Origin: Unio delphinus
Taxonomy: Eukaryota; Mollusca; Bivalvia; Unionida; Unionidae
DNA: 64,000 nucleotides
NCBI GenBank assembly: GCA_029339505.1
Contig: JAQISU010000036.1
Coordinates: forward strand, 1,270,501 to 1,334,500
Direction of reading: 5' to 3'
Shown here: one piece after another, positions 1-11,146 of the stretch
Position numbering within the stretch: the first letter of the stretch is position 1
Layout: each line of letters starts with the position of its first letter
Notes under the pieces: model-generated
What the model was told of the DNA's origin: nothing
What the model saw: the letters and a program-made list of their open reading frames with translations, nothing else
The model's database searches: none
Position numbers and translations under genes: made by a program

Positions 1-2676
1 TCCTCCGTACAAACTATCCCGAGGGTTCAATGGGTCCACCCACTTGTAACTTTCTACGATGCGTTTGAACTAGGGATCGGTTTTCAAACGCAGATCGTAC
101 TCGTGTTCCCACATTTCCACTACCTGGTATCCTTGTTGTTCTAACTTCAAACGTCGTTGACAAGTGGTCTGGTACAAATCTTCCATAGTTCGTTGTAAAA
201 ACTGATTTTTGGTGTTACGCTGAGGGTAGCATAGGGGACATCCGTGAAATAAACATCCGTTAAACTCGTACACGATCTGAGGGTTTTCTAAGTCCCAACC
301 ATCTACCGAATACACTCCGATGGTCTTTTCGCCTCCTCCGTTGCGAGCGTGTTGGATCCATTTGTCTTCCTTGTCGCACAAGTAATGGAGCCAGCGTAGG
401 GCTTTAACCGAGTATTGACGTTTGACAAAATTTGTCGTTTGAGGACTGATGACCGCTAGAGTATTTTCGGGCATAAAGAGTTTTCGGTACACTAAGGAAC
501 ATGCTTTGGCAATGGTACAAGCTTCTTTCAAAGGATCGATCCCTCCGTATTCCATGAACAGTTCTCGAAATTTTCCACAACAGCGTCGTAAAATGTCCAC
601 GTCAGATCGACAATACTTTAACATTTCTTCTTGAAAGTCAAAGGGGTCCGAGGCGTGAGTCTGGTACCAAGCATGGAAAGCTTCTCGTTGTTCGGTGCGC
701 ATGTTGTCGGGGTCGTAGTCGTCAACCTCAGGCAAATGGGGTAGAATGGCATGTTGATTGGCTTCGGTATTAGAAAAGTGTGGAAAATAACCTTTGGCCA
801 TTTCTGTCATTCCAAACGTTTTAGGCATGCGACTCAAAGGCATGGCCAAGTAACACATCGAATCTTTAAACTGTACTTGTCCTACTTGCATAGAAATGAT
901 TTTGGCTCCGTTCAAAGTCACTTGAGGCCGTTCGGTACTTTGTTCCGCATAGTATCTAAGCAGAAATTGCCCATCGTATCCCGAGAAATTGTGAGCCATG
1001 ACCGTGGCATGGCAATGACACTCGCCGTAACGTTCGTTGTCTTCTGGACTCCACGTTTCGTCGATGGGGTTTAGGATCCATTGGGCAAAATCGGCTAGCG
1101 TATTTGACCCTCGAAAGATTTTTTCACGTCCTCCAGGAATCTTGCTGCAGTAAGGGCAATGACTAAAGATAGGTTCTTGGATGCACTGCTCGCACGCACG
1201 GTGAGCCACGCAGAAATTAGGAATGTGAATACCAGTTTCTTGCATGCATTCGAAATCAAAAAAGATAAAATTCCCTTTCTTCTGGGTATCTTTTGGTTGG
1301 GGTTGATATTTTTGAATGAAGCATTCGTGCTCCAAGTCCACAATTTGGCGACAAATGTGACATCGTTTCTTCCCTCGACAAACGTGTAACTTAACACTAT
1401 TGGTACGTATGCCTTGTCCACAAGTAGGGCACAATCTCAGGAGTTGACAAGCACTTTTCTGCTGTGAACCTTGCATCTTCAAATGTTGTTGGTAACAGGT
1501 AAGACTGACAAAAGTGCGCTGACACACAGGGCAATGCACTCGTATTTGTCCTTGGTCCAGACAAGGTTGAGAGGCCAAACATCCCTCACATTTCGATCCA
1601 CAATGCTTGTGTTGTTCTCGATTGTTATAACCATAGTCACATTTTTCACAGTAGTAACTGTATTTCAGAAATCCAGTGATACTGGTAATGGTATCAAAAT
1701 GACCATCGTGATGATAGACGTGAATGTATTTTCCGTCTTTGAAATCGTGGCCTCGAAACAAAAGTGGACCACGCACTTCTTGAGGGTGTACTTTCAAGGT
1801 GTAACGAGGAGCCAAGACGTCTTGCAATTGTTGCATTTCTGGAATGCCGCAAGGGGTGTCTTTGGATATCCCCGCTTGCTGTAACAGGAGTTCTGCTTCA
1901 CTTCGTTGTTTGGCTCGGTCCGATTGTTGAATAGTTTTCCAGGCTCTTTTCCATTCTATCGTCTCGTTCTTGTTGACATACATTTGTCCCACGACGATGG
2001 CACGGGCTAAACACATCTGGTCTTGAGGATTGTTAATTCGGACGAGGCTTCGCTTCATGTTACGAAGGCTGTCCACCAATAACACTTTTTTGCGTCCGGT
2101 CCCCTCAGGAAGAGACACGTGGGTCATGAACAGTGTGGCTTTTCCATCGGTGATGTGAAACTTGTCGTTGGATTGTTGCACATGTTGAATTTTGTCAATG
2201 ACTTTGGAAGGTGTTAATTGTGATGGGCTAGTAAACTCGATCCAAACGGGAGACTTTAAATTATCGTGATGAATAGAAAGTCTCAAGCGATCGTCTTCTT
2301 TGGCTTGACATTGCTGTTTCAATGCAGTTAACACAGAATCCCACACCTCGGTAATGAACCCTTCTGTATTCTCCAAAGGTACATTGGCCTTGAAATCTTT
2401 AAACTTTACGGCATACGTGTAAGCCGATGTTTTAAATTTTCGAGAGGAACGCTTTTCTGTCTCTCGAATGTGATAGTAATTTTCAGGGTTTACTAAGGGT
2501 GGTGCACTTTGCTTGGAAGTCGATTGTCTGGGTGTAGATTCGGGCTCACTCATGTCATCTTCAAAATCACTGGCATGAATTTGAGCCAAGACTTCAGCTA
2601 CTGTGCTAGGCGATACATTACGTTTCTGTCTCTTACTGTCTTTTTCTTTCTCCACAACATGATGTGGTCTTTTCAT
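1..2676 (-). pseudogene. Protein-primed-type family B DNA polymerase, partial, with in-frame amber stop
   Basis: Open frame of 868 codons from the ATG at 2676 to a TAG at 70-72; the same frame continues to the window edge. After a basic, Ser/Thr-rich N-terminus comes a region with MCLARAIVVG (about residue 220), then a long Cys/His-rich block (about 340-460) with many paired CxxC motifs. The 3'-5' exonuclease signatures follow: FDFEC (D474, E476), NFSGYD (N563, D568) and YCRSD (Y688, D692). The C-terminal palm would lie left of the window; the frame past the stop contains LNPRDSLYGG, a conserved-looking start of the palm region. This layout is that of the polymerases of Polintons/Mavericks and adintoviruses, which copy linear DNA from a terminal protein. 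It lies head-to-head with the zinc-knuckle gene. The single amber codon is a nonsense mutation, a sequencing error or readthrough; I favour mutation in an integrated copy. The family call is firm, the exact element type is not. Confidence 0.85.
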
Positions 2677-2809
2677 CTTGTCTGCAAAAAGTCAAATGAC
2701 TACCTTTTAAAGACCATAACCCCTATATATTCATGTTCGATCCGTGCATATATAAAGGGTGAGTGTCTAACCTTTCAGTATTCATTTCACTCTCACATTG
2801 ACCAGAACG
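2677..2809. promoter_or_regulatory. Divergent promoter between polymerase and zinc-knuckle genes
   Basis: The 133 bases between the two start codons hold a TATA element for each direction: TATATAAA at 2749-2756, about 55 bases before the plus-strand ATG, and TATATAT at 2724-2730, about 50 bases upstream of the minus-strand ATG. The spacing fits short 5' leaders as in compact DNA viruses. Transcription start sites are not visible from sequence. Confidence 0.6.
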
Positions 2810-3268
2810 ATGAAAGAACCTACAGAAGTGGAACTTCTCATTAGAGCTTTACGTGGGGTCATACGAAAGTTTTCGTCAGACCAGCCGACGGCCTACTCTC
2901 CCTCCTATCGAGATAAAAGTCAAGATACTTGCTATATCTGTAAGAAGAAAGGACATTGGGCTACAGAATGTTCAGATCGTGACAAAAATAAAAAAGGTAC
3001 CAATAGAGACAAAAGTCAAGATACCTGTTATTATTGTAAAGAGAAAGGACATTGGTCTCCAAACTGCCCTAAGAAACAACAGGAGCAGGAGGAGGAGGAA
3101 GAGGAGGAGGAGGAGGAAAGAAATTCTGAACAGGAGGAGGAACAGGTACCCTCCCCCAAGGAAGAATCCCGACACGTTCACAAAGACAAGAAAAGAAGAC
3201 GAAACGAAAGTGAAGAGGAAGAAGAAAAAGCTGTGACAGTAAAGAAAATGAAAAAACAGAAAGAGTGA
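2810..3268 (+). CDS. Acidic protein with two CCHC zinc knuckles
   Basis: A 152-residue frame beginning at the first ATG after the TATA element (an upstream in-frame TTG at 2798 is unlikely to be used). Two CX2CX4HX4C knuckles, CYICKKKGHWATEC and CYYCKEKGHWSPNC, are followed by a long glutamate run and a Lys/Arg-rich tail with nuclear-localisation-like patches (KDKKRRR, KKMKKQK). CCHC knuckles bind single-stranded nucleic acid; the charged tail suggests a nuclear or nucleoprotein role. The knuckles lie in a duplicated unit (repeated words DKSQDTCY and KGHW). It sits opposite the polymerase, so a DNA-binding or packaging partner is plausible but is inference. A retroviral Gag origin is less likely because no protease or RT is adjacent. 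Confidence 0.75.
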   Translation: MKEPTEVELLIRALRGVIRKFSSDQPTAYSPSYRDKSQDTCYICKKKGHWATECSDRDKNKKGTNRDKSQDTCYYCKEKGHWSPNCPKKQQEQEEEEEEEEEERNSEQEEEQVPSPKEESRHVHKDKKRRRNESEEEEEKAVTVKKMKKQKE

Positions 3269-3577
3269 AACAGAAGAAACCTATGAACTTTTTAAAAGTG
3301 GTCTTGTGTTATGTTATGTTGTGATATTGAATTGTGACGTTTGTACTAGAATACACCAGAGAGAAAAAACGTAAGTGTCTCTTGGTTTTGATTTGATAGT
3401 ATAATTACCTACACTTACACATTCCTTCACTCACACGTACATCATGGGTTTTTAAAAAAATAAAGGACTTTTGAGTTTTCATTGAAATAGGCAATTGACA
3501 TAGTATTTCTTTTCGAAATAATTGGAGTGGCCCTAAAAAGGACCGTTGGTGTTTTGTGTGTTTAAAACAAAACAAAC
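3269..3577. other. Convergent intergenic spacer with poly(A) signal
   Basis: Gap between two converging genes. AATAAA at 3459-3464 lies about 190 bases after the zinc-knuckle stop and could end that transcript. No ORF or clear opposite-strand poly(A) signal was seen. Confidence 0.45.
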
Positions 3578-4222
3578 TCAGAAACGGGACGAAATCCTCT
3601 TGAGCTGTCTTAAGCCTTTGCCACGGCCAAGGCCTACTTCGGGACTGGTGGTTCCTGTCAATGATTTGGTAGAAATCACTAACGGTGGTAAGGTAGACGT
3701 AGTCACAGAGAGATCGGGTTGTTTCGCTCGGGAAGGTCTTTTTCTCTTCGGTCGTGATAAAGAAGTCTGATACATTTGTTTCAGACTCCTTAACTGAGCT
3801 AAAATATCTAAAAGTACCGTCGTGACCGTTTGATTTTCACTATTTTCTTTTTGTCCTTGGTCTTCATTCTTCTCCGTTGTTGCTGCTGCTACTGTTTCTT
3901 CCTGGTGTTTTCTTCTTGCTTCTTCTTCTTCCTGCTGTTGCATAAGAAAAGCTTGTTCTTCTACTTTCTGTTGTTGTAAAAATCGCTCCAATTCTTCTTT
4001 TTGTCTCTGCTTAACATCATCGACGTGTCCATAAGAAGATACAGAAGGCAACGAAGGTTCCGGAATAAATTCTTGCGATGTTAAAAAATCCACAATATCC
4101 CAGTTAAAATCAACTTCTTCTGGATGTAGATTTGTCATGACTTTAGTAGTCACTGTTGGTCCATGACTTGCTGTCTCTACTCCTGTCTCACTCCAATTCA
4201 TTGTCTTCTTACTGTCCGCCAT
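3578..4222 (-). CDS. Coiled-coil protein with basic nuclear-type motif, unknown function
   Basis: A 214-residue protein starting MADSKKTMNW; this ATG at 4222 lies about 45 bases downstream of a minus-strand TATA element, so longer in-frame starts further upstream are rejected. Order: a Ser/Thr-rich head; an acidic aromatic stretch (DFNWDIVDFLTSQEF, about residues 40-55) resembling transactivation segments; a Gln/Glu-rich coiled coil (about 70-120); a short hydrophobic helix (TVTTVLLDILAQLRSL); then RPKRKRPSRAK, a convincing basic nuclear localisation signal; and a Ser/Thr/Gly tail. I do not recognise the family. Position beside a viral-type polymerase and its own promoter suggest an early regulatory or DNA-binding protein of the element, which is inference. 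Confidence 0.65.
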   Translation of the reverse strand: MADSKKTMNWSETGVETASHGPTVTTKVMTNLHPEEVDFNWDIVDFLTSQEFIPEPSLPSVSSYGHVDDVKQRQKEELERFLQQQKVEEQAFLMQQQEEEEARRKHQEETVAAATTEKNEDQGQKENSENQTVTTVLLDILAQLRSLKQMYQTSLSRPKRKRPSRAKQPDLSVTTSTLPPLVISTKSLTGTTSPEVGLGRGKGLRQLKRISSRF

Positions 4223-4440
4223 GATTGACAACTCTCTTGAATCGATTGACTGCGCACAGGCGCTAGTACCTCTATATAGAAAAGGTGACGTCACAGACTG
4301 CTCTCTTCCGATTGGATGGCTGTACCTGACTTTTGTAACGCACGTTTGGATTGGTGGATACACTCAATCCGTTTCAATCCGCTCTTCCCCTATAAATAAC
4401 CGCAGTACACGGCATTCGCTTCACCTGTTCTCATCAGAAG
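4223..4440. promoter_or_regulatory. Bidirectional promoter with TATA boxes, CRE and CCAAT motifs
   Basis: Between divergent genes. Minus-direction TATATA at 4273-4278; plus-direction TATAAATA at 4391-4398, about 43 bases before the ATG at 4441. Between them are a perfect CRE palindrome TGACGTCA (4286-4293) and two reverse CCAAT boxes (ATTGG at 4311-4315 and 4350-4354). This is a typical RNA polymerase II promoter architecture usable by host factors (CREB/ATF, NF-Y). Confidence 0.7.
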
Positions 4441-4674
4441 ATGTGGACTAATGTTGAATCGTCAACCCTTGTGTCAAGTATGCTGTTTAGGACTGACATA
4501 CCCATGTATGTCAGATCATCATGGAGTGTCATTCATAGGACGGAGACAGCCTATTGGAAGAGAAGAGTCTATGTGGAAAGACAAGGTTGCTTGAAGAGAG
4601 TTCTCTTCTATGGACCCACAGTAAGGAGAAGTTTAAGGAAGAGAAGAAGATCTGTGAGATGTCCTCTGTGTTAA
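4441..4674 (+). CDS. Small basic protein, unknown function
   Basis: A 77-residue frame opening 43 bases downstream of a TATAAATA box. The N-terminal half is neutral and mildly hydrophobic; the C-terminus is strongly basic (RRSLRKRRRSVRCPLC) and ends in a CxxC. Such short Arg-rich tails are common in DNA-condensing core proteins, but I recognise no family. The promoter spacing is the main evidence that it is expressed; an alternative is an untranslated leader of a longer spliced transcript. Confidence 0.45.
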   Translation: MWTNVESSTLVSSMLFRTDIPMYVRSSWSVIHRTETAYWKRRVYVERQGCLKRVLFYGPTVRRSLRKRRRSVRCPLC

Positions 4675-4740
4675 CAAGACAACGTTAACATTACACATAA
4701 CGGCCCTTTTCAGGGCCACTCATAGGTCTCGAAAAGATAG

Positions 4741-5035
4741 TAGCTTTCTTTGCCGCCCTTTTTTTCCCTTGTTTTATTTCCCATGTTATATTTCCCTTGT
4801 TATCTTTCCCTTGACGCTATATAGACCCACTATGTTCCACTTCCCTTGACGCTATACAGACCCACCCTGTTCCATTTCCCTTGACGCTATAGTGCCCCAA
4901 GCTGTTTTGACGCTATAGTGCCCCAAGCTGTTTTTGACTGGATTTTCCCTTGACGCTATAAATCTTGACGCCATAGTGCCCCAAGCACTTTTTGACTGGA
5001 TTTTCCCTTGACGCTATAGTGCCCCCTATTACTAC
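4741..5035. repeat. Tandem array with TTGACGCTATA core
   Basis: Seven imperfect copies of a CCCTTGACGCTATA unit at irregular 20-60 base spacing, with two variants: one followed by GACCCAC and the other by GTGCCCCAAGC. It lies at the right edge of the virus-like module, before the endonuclease fragment, so it may be subterminal repeat sequence of that element. Confidence 0.7.
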
Positions 5036-5521
5036 TATGATACCATGAAGAGTGAGGACCACCATTCGACTAGAGATGGGATGGAATCCAGTGACGTATT
5101 TATTAAAGCTGCTGTCAACCATGGATCCGACACCCTCGATGTGTTTCGTGCCCCCGGAGTAATAGAGCTGGTATTTCGCATTATTTGCCGGAGAAATAAC
5201 CGTCCTGTTGCCCGACCCGATCATCCTTAACTCCGTGAGTGCGGCAACAAAGATGTTATAGTTTCCGAGTTCTTTGGCCACTTGTTCCCGATGTCCAACT
5301 GCGTGACCCGTACGGATATTCCATGTTGCCAGCAAGGTAGGCTGCTTAGTCGAAATCGCAGATGATGTCCGACGATCTTGTTGTCGTTTATCTGACGTTT
5401 CTCTCCCACCTCCAGTAGCATATTTCTCGGCGATGTCCTGGATTTGGGAACTGACCAGCGTCGACGACTCGGCTACCCCGGATGCGGTAATTGAGTTTGC
5501 GAGTAGTAGGGCTTTCTTCAT
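4913..5521 (-). pseudogene. APE-type endonuclease fragment of a non-LTR retrotransposon
   Basis: An open frame of 202 residues whose middle reads LLATWNIRTGHAVGHREQVA, then EL..YNI..AALTELRMIGSGN, YSGG and EGVGSM. These are signatures of the exonuclease/endonuclease/phosphatase domain at the N-terminus of non-LTR retrotransposon ORF2 (also annotated in genomes as craniofacial development protein 2-like). The domain nicks target DNA to prime reverse transcription. Homology fades before the C-terminal catalytic motifs, and the last ~30 codons run into the tandem array, so this is a truncated copy. No RT domain follows on the minus strand. Confidence 0.75.
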
Positions 5522-7600
5522 GCAGGTTCATGCCTGGGTTTTATGACCAGTCGGCAGCTGGTCAAACCTCCTATTTTTTCCGGGCTTGGGACCGGCTGAG
5601 TTGTCCTCAGGCGGAGTTTATATATATATATAGATATATATATACCTTTGAAGAACTATGATCTCATTTTTATGTTCTTTCTTAACATTCATTTTATTTA
5701 CAGTTTCAATCAGACGTTTGCAGAAACCAATCTATCAAAAGACGCCAGTAGATTCCAGGTTATGTCAATGGAGTTAATCTGATATCGCGTTAATACCAAG
5801 ACGAATATTTGTATGATGGCAAATACTGACCCAGTTTGGGCAAATACTTATCCCAATATTGACAACCTGACGTAAATGTTGCACAAAGTTTAAATCATCT
5901 TGGATAGTTGATGCTATTTCCATGACCTTCATTCTACCACATGTGCCGTCCAACAACATATGCTTATCTGCGAGAGTTAATATAATGCAACTGTAACCAA
6001 CTATGATGGTGGCATGGCGCGTGTATTGTGTAGATGAGAATGGGCCCACCAGCACAAGCATGAAAGTACTTATCAAACCACGACTCTTTAATCAACTCGT
6101 GGTGTTCCTGTAAAAAGTAATAAATTGCGTACAATCAAGTTTAGAAGTCAACGTCTTTCAGTTACTAAAAGTAACGGGAAACAAACACATTAACTTGCTT
6201 CACTTGTTTACTCTTATATATTACTGTATGCACGATTGCATGGTCCTTGATAAATATCGCCATGATGTGACCTGACCCTTGCAAAACACTATTGGACATT
6301 ATCTGAAATTGAACTGGTTAATGGATACGTCAACAGTAATGTCGATTGATAAAAATATATATTTTTTTTTGATAACATGCGGTACGGTTATGTTTGGAAA
6401 CAAAATGATTTTCATAGGTATTCATCAGCAATTTCGACATTTCCGGAAACCAGCTGGTGATGCCAGACTAATGATTTATGGTCATGTATGGTATATAAGT
6501 TAAATACAAGATAGGTGACGTTATGCATAAAAGTACCTAAACAATTCGAATGCCACAATACCATAAAATCCGTCATGTCCTAGGAAGGTCGTATTATTAA
6601 AAAGATGTTCATTGACTGCTGTGTTTAAACAAATGCTCCTATTTTGAATGATTCCTGCTTCGTTAATGGAGCAATACATATGGCAAAGAACACGATTCTG
6701 CGTTTCTTTTCATATGTATGTGTTCTTATCTCAGCTATGAAACTGGAAATCGTCAGAATCAAGACTCGAAATTTCTTTGAAAGATTTGTTGACAAAGCAA
6801 TAAGTCTTTTATACAAGGTATGAAAAGCTCCACAGTGTCAAGAACTTCTAGCTGTAAATCCGACACTATGCGTTGTAACATAATCTAACGACATACGAAG
6901 TAATTCACATTTTACAAACAACCATTCGTTCTTGACGTTTGGTTGATATATTTCAAGAGATAATGTGTCCGGAGGAGGGGTGGTGTGTGTAGGAGCTAAA
7001 TTTCTGTAATTGACAGGAGTGTCGAAACCTTAATCAGATAATACTTTCTATTAAAGTAATGAAAAGCAAACCATATGAAATTTTTCAAGTTTCGAAACAG
7101 ATTATATGCACATTTTCGTTCATTGCTTCTTGATTCTGGTATGATGATAGCAAACAATTTTCAGACAGGATGTTAATTTTATGTCCGTTTTATATGTAGG
7201 TATATGGGTGGTGTTGTGATACACCGCCACATCCAAAGCTCCCTCTAACCTGGATAATGTTGATCTCTTAATTTCCAAAAGTCAATCTTAGCCTTTTAAT
7301 TCTGGATGACATTATGAAATCCTTCACTGAAGCACGACATGATTCAGATGCGGTCTCCTGTTGAAAGAAAAAATTAAGTGTTTCGCATGTCGCTACTTTT
7401 ACTGAGCTTGTTGTGTACCTTAATTTATCCGTTCACCCGGTATCTTTAAATCGTTGTTATACTAATACTAATACTGATTGCCTCTGCAACTAAGTATCAT
7501 CTTTCCGTCTATGACTGTCAAACAGCAACTACAACTACGCCAGGAACATCAAGTGGAATCTATAGAATGTCGATACAAATTATTCAAGCCAATTGTTGAA
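5522..7600. other. AT-rich non-coding stretch
   Basis: Contains a short (TA)n tract near 5618-5645 and only short ORFs without composition or motifs suggesting coding. No RNA gene or repeat family recognised. Confidence 0.5.
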
Positions 7601-7609
7601 CGAACCTAA

Positions 7610-8165
7610 AAAAAATGTTACAGCAGCTAAGGCAACACAGAATCTTTCAAGACATTACCAGCGGATATAGCTAATCTTCCTCAACTACAAACACCTAACC
7701 AGTAGCTTGTTCAGCCACATCGCGATCAACCACCACTTCAATCACCATTACAAGTTCTAACTAACATAATTGATACATTTACTGATAAGATATTTCCACT
7801 AATTAGGATAAAATTTAAATACACGATTTCTGTCGCTTTTGAATAAGGTAAAGGAGAACAATATGTAAAACCTGAATATATTAAAATTGTAGAAGCTGAC
7901 GATTGGGTAAATGATTTATATGGCGTTTAATAACGCTCAGCAGATTAGGTCTGAGGAAGCTATTAATAAGTTTGAAATCTTTGACAAGGCAGTAAAGGAA
8001 ATTGCTGCAATTATTAAACAGAAAAGGTAAGAAAAACATGAAAAAGAGAAGTTTCAACTTTAAGATCTTTCTAAAAAAAAGGAAAATTATTACTTACTGA
8101 CATTAGCAGAGATGTAAATGTCAGTAATTTTAAACGTATCTATTTCCTCTAATTATAAATTTGTC
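7610..8165 (+). pseudogene. Decayed coding patch, unknown
   Basis: Translating the plus strand across stops and one frame change gives protein-like stretches: LPADIANLPQLQTPN, FTDKIFPLIRIKFKYTIS, VKPEYIKIVEADDWVNDLYG and then EEAINKFEIFDKAVKEIAAI followed by a Lys/Glu-rich coiled-coil-like run. Composition is like that of the relic cluster at 11-21 kb, and it may be another gene of that element on the opposite strand. No family recognised. Confidence 0.35.
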
Positions 8166-8169
8166 TGTA

Positions 8170-10360
8170 AACATTAATAAGTGCCAGTATTTATCTACTG
8201 AGCTTATCATCGGATAGTATATGAAACGTCATTCAGCTTGGTGTGGTAATTTTCGTTTGCTAATAAATTATATTTTGTATTTAACACCACGAGACTGCAT
8301 CTGGGACTTGCCATGCTTCAGTGAACGATTTAATCTTGCAAACCAGGCTTACATACAAGGCTCCGATTGGCTTTTGGCAATGAGTAAATCAACAGTTTTC
8401 AAGACCCAGACAATAAGGTGAGATCTGGTCACTCTGCATGGGTCGGATTGTATTTTGAAAGTAATAAGCGACCATTTTTCAGGTCCCGAATTGTAGGGGC
8501 AGTGTCTTTGGCGAGGCTCGGTGGGGGGTCGGGGCGGTGTATCTAGCTTCTATAGGAATATATAAACGTAACAACAATAGCGATCATTAAAATGCACGAA
8601 GATGAAAAGAATGACAATTCACAAATATGATATACTGGTGCATGTTGTTCTTAGTCTTCATACTTAAATAATTCCTCGACTACCCTAATTTCGAGCTTGC
8701 TTGTTACATTTGCATTCATCAGTATTATCTTACCGATTTCCAGTACGAACTTCAGACTGTCCTGTTAGCGGACCACGGAAAAAGTAGTTTTCATATACAA
8801 TTGGATAGTTTCATAGCGAGGAGAAAGCCGTATTATGATCGGCATTATCAGTAACACAAACACACACAGACACGCACACACACACAAACACACACATCAG
8901 GTCATCATTCAAAATATTTTTTTACAATTTTCATTGTTCAAAATATTTATGGCAGGAACTATGAATTTGCTACTTGCTTAGCTATGCATAATAATGCTAA
9001 TAGTTCAGTAGAGTTACAGATTTATATGGTAGTTGCTAAGTCGTATTATTGTTGTATATTTCAAAACATATTTTTGATATCCTTTTCATTGTGTGAAAAT
9101 GTCATGTATAGCAAGCTTTATTATTGTTCGGTAGTTTGCCCTTGTATGGACTTTCTTCATTAAAATTTGCAAATGGAAATGTTACTGCAGATATAATGAA
9201 TGTGGTATGCTCGAAACAAGAACACACAAGTTAAAGTAGTCTTAAATATATTCCCCGCATACACCTGTCCATTTTGCGTAGAGGTTTAAGCCTTGGCAAC
9301 CCTTATTATGTTCATTTTGAAGTCAGAATGACTCATTTTTCTTGGAATGACGGATATGCGCAATCGTGTGTAAAAAGTATTGTTATGTAGATTTGCTCGC
9401 ATTGATTTGCCCAATAAACCTACGGGTTTCTTCTCGCAACTGTTCATTGCGAGAGTACCTGTTGAAAGATAAACACTTCAAATCTTAAGATGTAATCTTT
9501 CATTATTCATTGTGATTAATATGGACTAACTCGTCTACTGTTGACCTGTATAAACTAGTGCTTCAAATGGTGATCAGATGCTGATATCTGTATTGCGGTT
9601 AACTGCATCTTGACGTAGTTCGTGACAGGTAGGTCAATTATGCGTATGGAGCTATTTCTAACCCCAATATTTGAATGCCTTTGTCGGATCTTACATTCAT
9701 CTATTTGTTGCCACACTACCTCACATACCGAAGATAAATTCACCAAAAGCTTGCATTACAGTTGTACTTACAATAAATAAAATAGCTGCATATATTTTTA
9801 ATCCAGGTAGTGCATTTGAGATCAAATCAGCAAATATATATTCCTTGTGAACGAATTTTGTGCATTTGATACTTGACAAAGCATTTTCATATCAAAGTAT
9901 AGTGGCTGCATTATCTTCAGAATTAAACTAATTCACGAGCAGTTATTCTAATGAAGGGGATTGAAGCATATGGTCAGAAATGAGAGAAGAAAACACAAGT
10001 CCAATTATCAGCGAAATATAATACTTGCAGGTATCTATTTTGTCTCCTTCTTACTGCTTCATATAATATTTGTGTGCTCTATTAACCCCTCTTGTGATCC
10101 TAAAAGACCTCTTTTATGTCATTAATTATCTAATTTTATTTTTATTTTCAGTATTTTATTTTGTTTATGAAACTAAATTTTCTTTCTTGTTTTATATAAG
10201 TGTCTTAAATATATTAAAGTAGTATATGTACATCCACGCTACGTGAATTGTTAAAGCGATTAAAGTACATGCATTTCAATATTCAGCAACAATTTTCTTA
10301 TATTTCACAAGATATATTTTCATGTACTACACATATTAGAACGTGATTACAAAACTTGTG
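8170..10360. other. Non-coding stretch
   Basis: AT-rich sequence with a short CA-rich tract around 8855-8900. No coding frame, RNA gene or repeat could be supported on either strand. Confidence 0.45.
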
Positions 10361-10363
10361 GTA

Positions 10364-10690
10364 CCGCTCTGGTGGCCTAGTGGTTAGAGCGTTCGCCGCG
10401 GTAGCGGGAGGTCGTGGGTTCGATCCCCGGCCGAGTCATACCAAAGACTTACAAAAATGGTACTAACAGCTGCCTCGCTTGACGCTCAGCATTAAGAGGT
10501 TAGTATTAGGACTGGTCGGCCTGGTGTGAGGATAATGTGACTGGGTGGGACATCATGCTACATGTCTGCGGCATGATGCCTCAGTGTTAGACAACACTAT
10601 AGACTGCCTCACAGCAGACATCGTAGCGATATGACTGAAAAATTGTTAAAGCTACGTTAAAAATCCTAATCAAACAAACAAACAAACAAA
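10364..10690 (+). mobile_element. tRNA-derived SINE, copy 1
   Basis: The head resembles a tRNA gene: an A-box region TGGCCTAGTGGTTAGAGCG and a B-box GGTTCGATCCC about 35 bases later. A conserved body follows (CATACCAAAGACTT, ATGGTACTAACAGC, GACATCGTAGCGATATGACT) with an (AAAC)n tail. A second diverged copy lies at 29.63-29.95 kb. RNA polymerase III would transcribe it and an unrelated LINE mobilise it. The missing acceptor-stem pairing shows it is not a functional tRNA. Confidence 0.85.
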
Positions 10691-11146
10691 ACTTGTGCAC
10701 ACTTATTAGATTTTATTGGCATTAACATCCACCTGGATTTATTGGGCAACCATACATTAGCCTTTAGTATAATTTTATTTATGCAAACTGAGTGTGGCCG
10801 GTTATTCGTTATTCAGGAGATATTTCTTTTTATAATGGTTAGTTCCATTTAAAATATTGACAATTCATTGAGTATAATAGCTGTATTGGTTAATATCAGA
10901 GTCCATTTCCATCACGACTTCATTTTATTCTCAGAAGAAAACCACTTTCTCTTAAACAAACAATAATTCGATCACTCGCATTGTTTTTCTAGAGCAGCCA
11001 CATCCGTTTAAGTCAATGGTTTTATTTCTACCTATTGGATCGAATATAGATGGCGCGCTAGATTATTCTGATATTTGATTATATTTCATATAATTATTTT
11101 CAACTGTAACATCTGCTGATTCAGAAAAATCGTGTAACATTTCCTG
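10691..11146. other. Non-coding stretch
   Basis: AT-rich, no coding or repeat signal seen; it separates the SINE from the relic viral gene cluster. Confidence 0.4.

Noticed and set aside
4441..5521. Shared ESSTLVSS peptide between the small basic protein and the endonuclease fragment
   Set aside because: Eight identical residues, but the DNA matches only moderately and the flanks not at all; probably chance.
8840..8900. CRISPR-like or regulatory CA repeat
   Set aside because: Irregular CACACA simple sequence with no spacer structure.
10364..10440. Functional tRNA gene
   Set aside because: A and B boxes are present but the acceptor and anticodon stems do not pair; it is a SINE head, with a second degraded copy at 29.63 kb.
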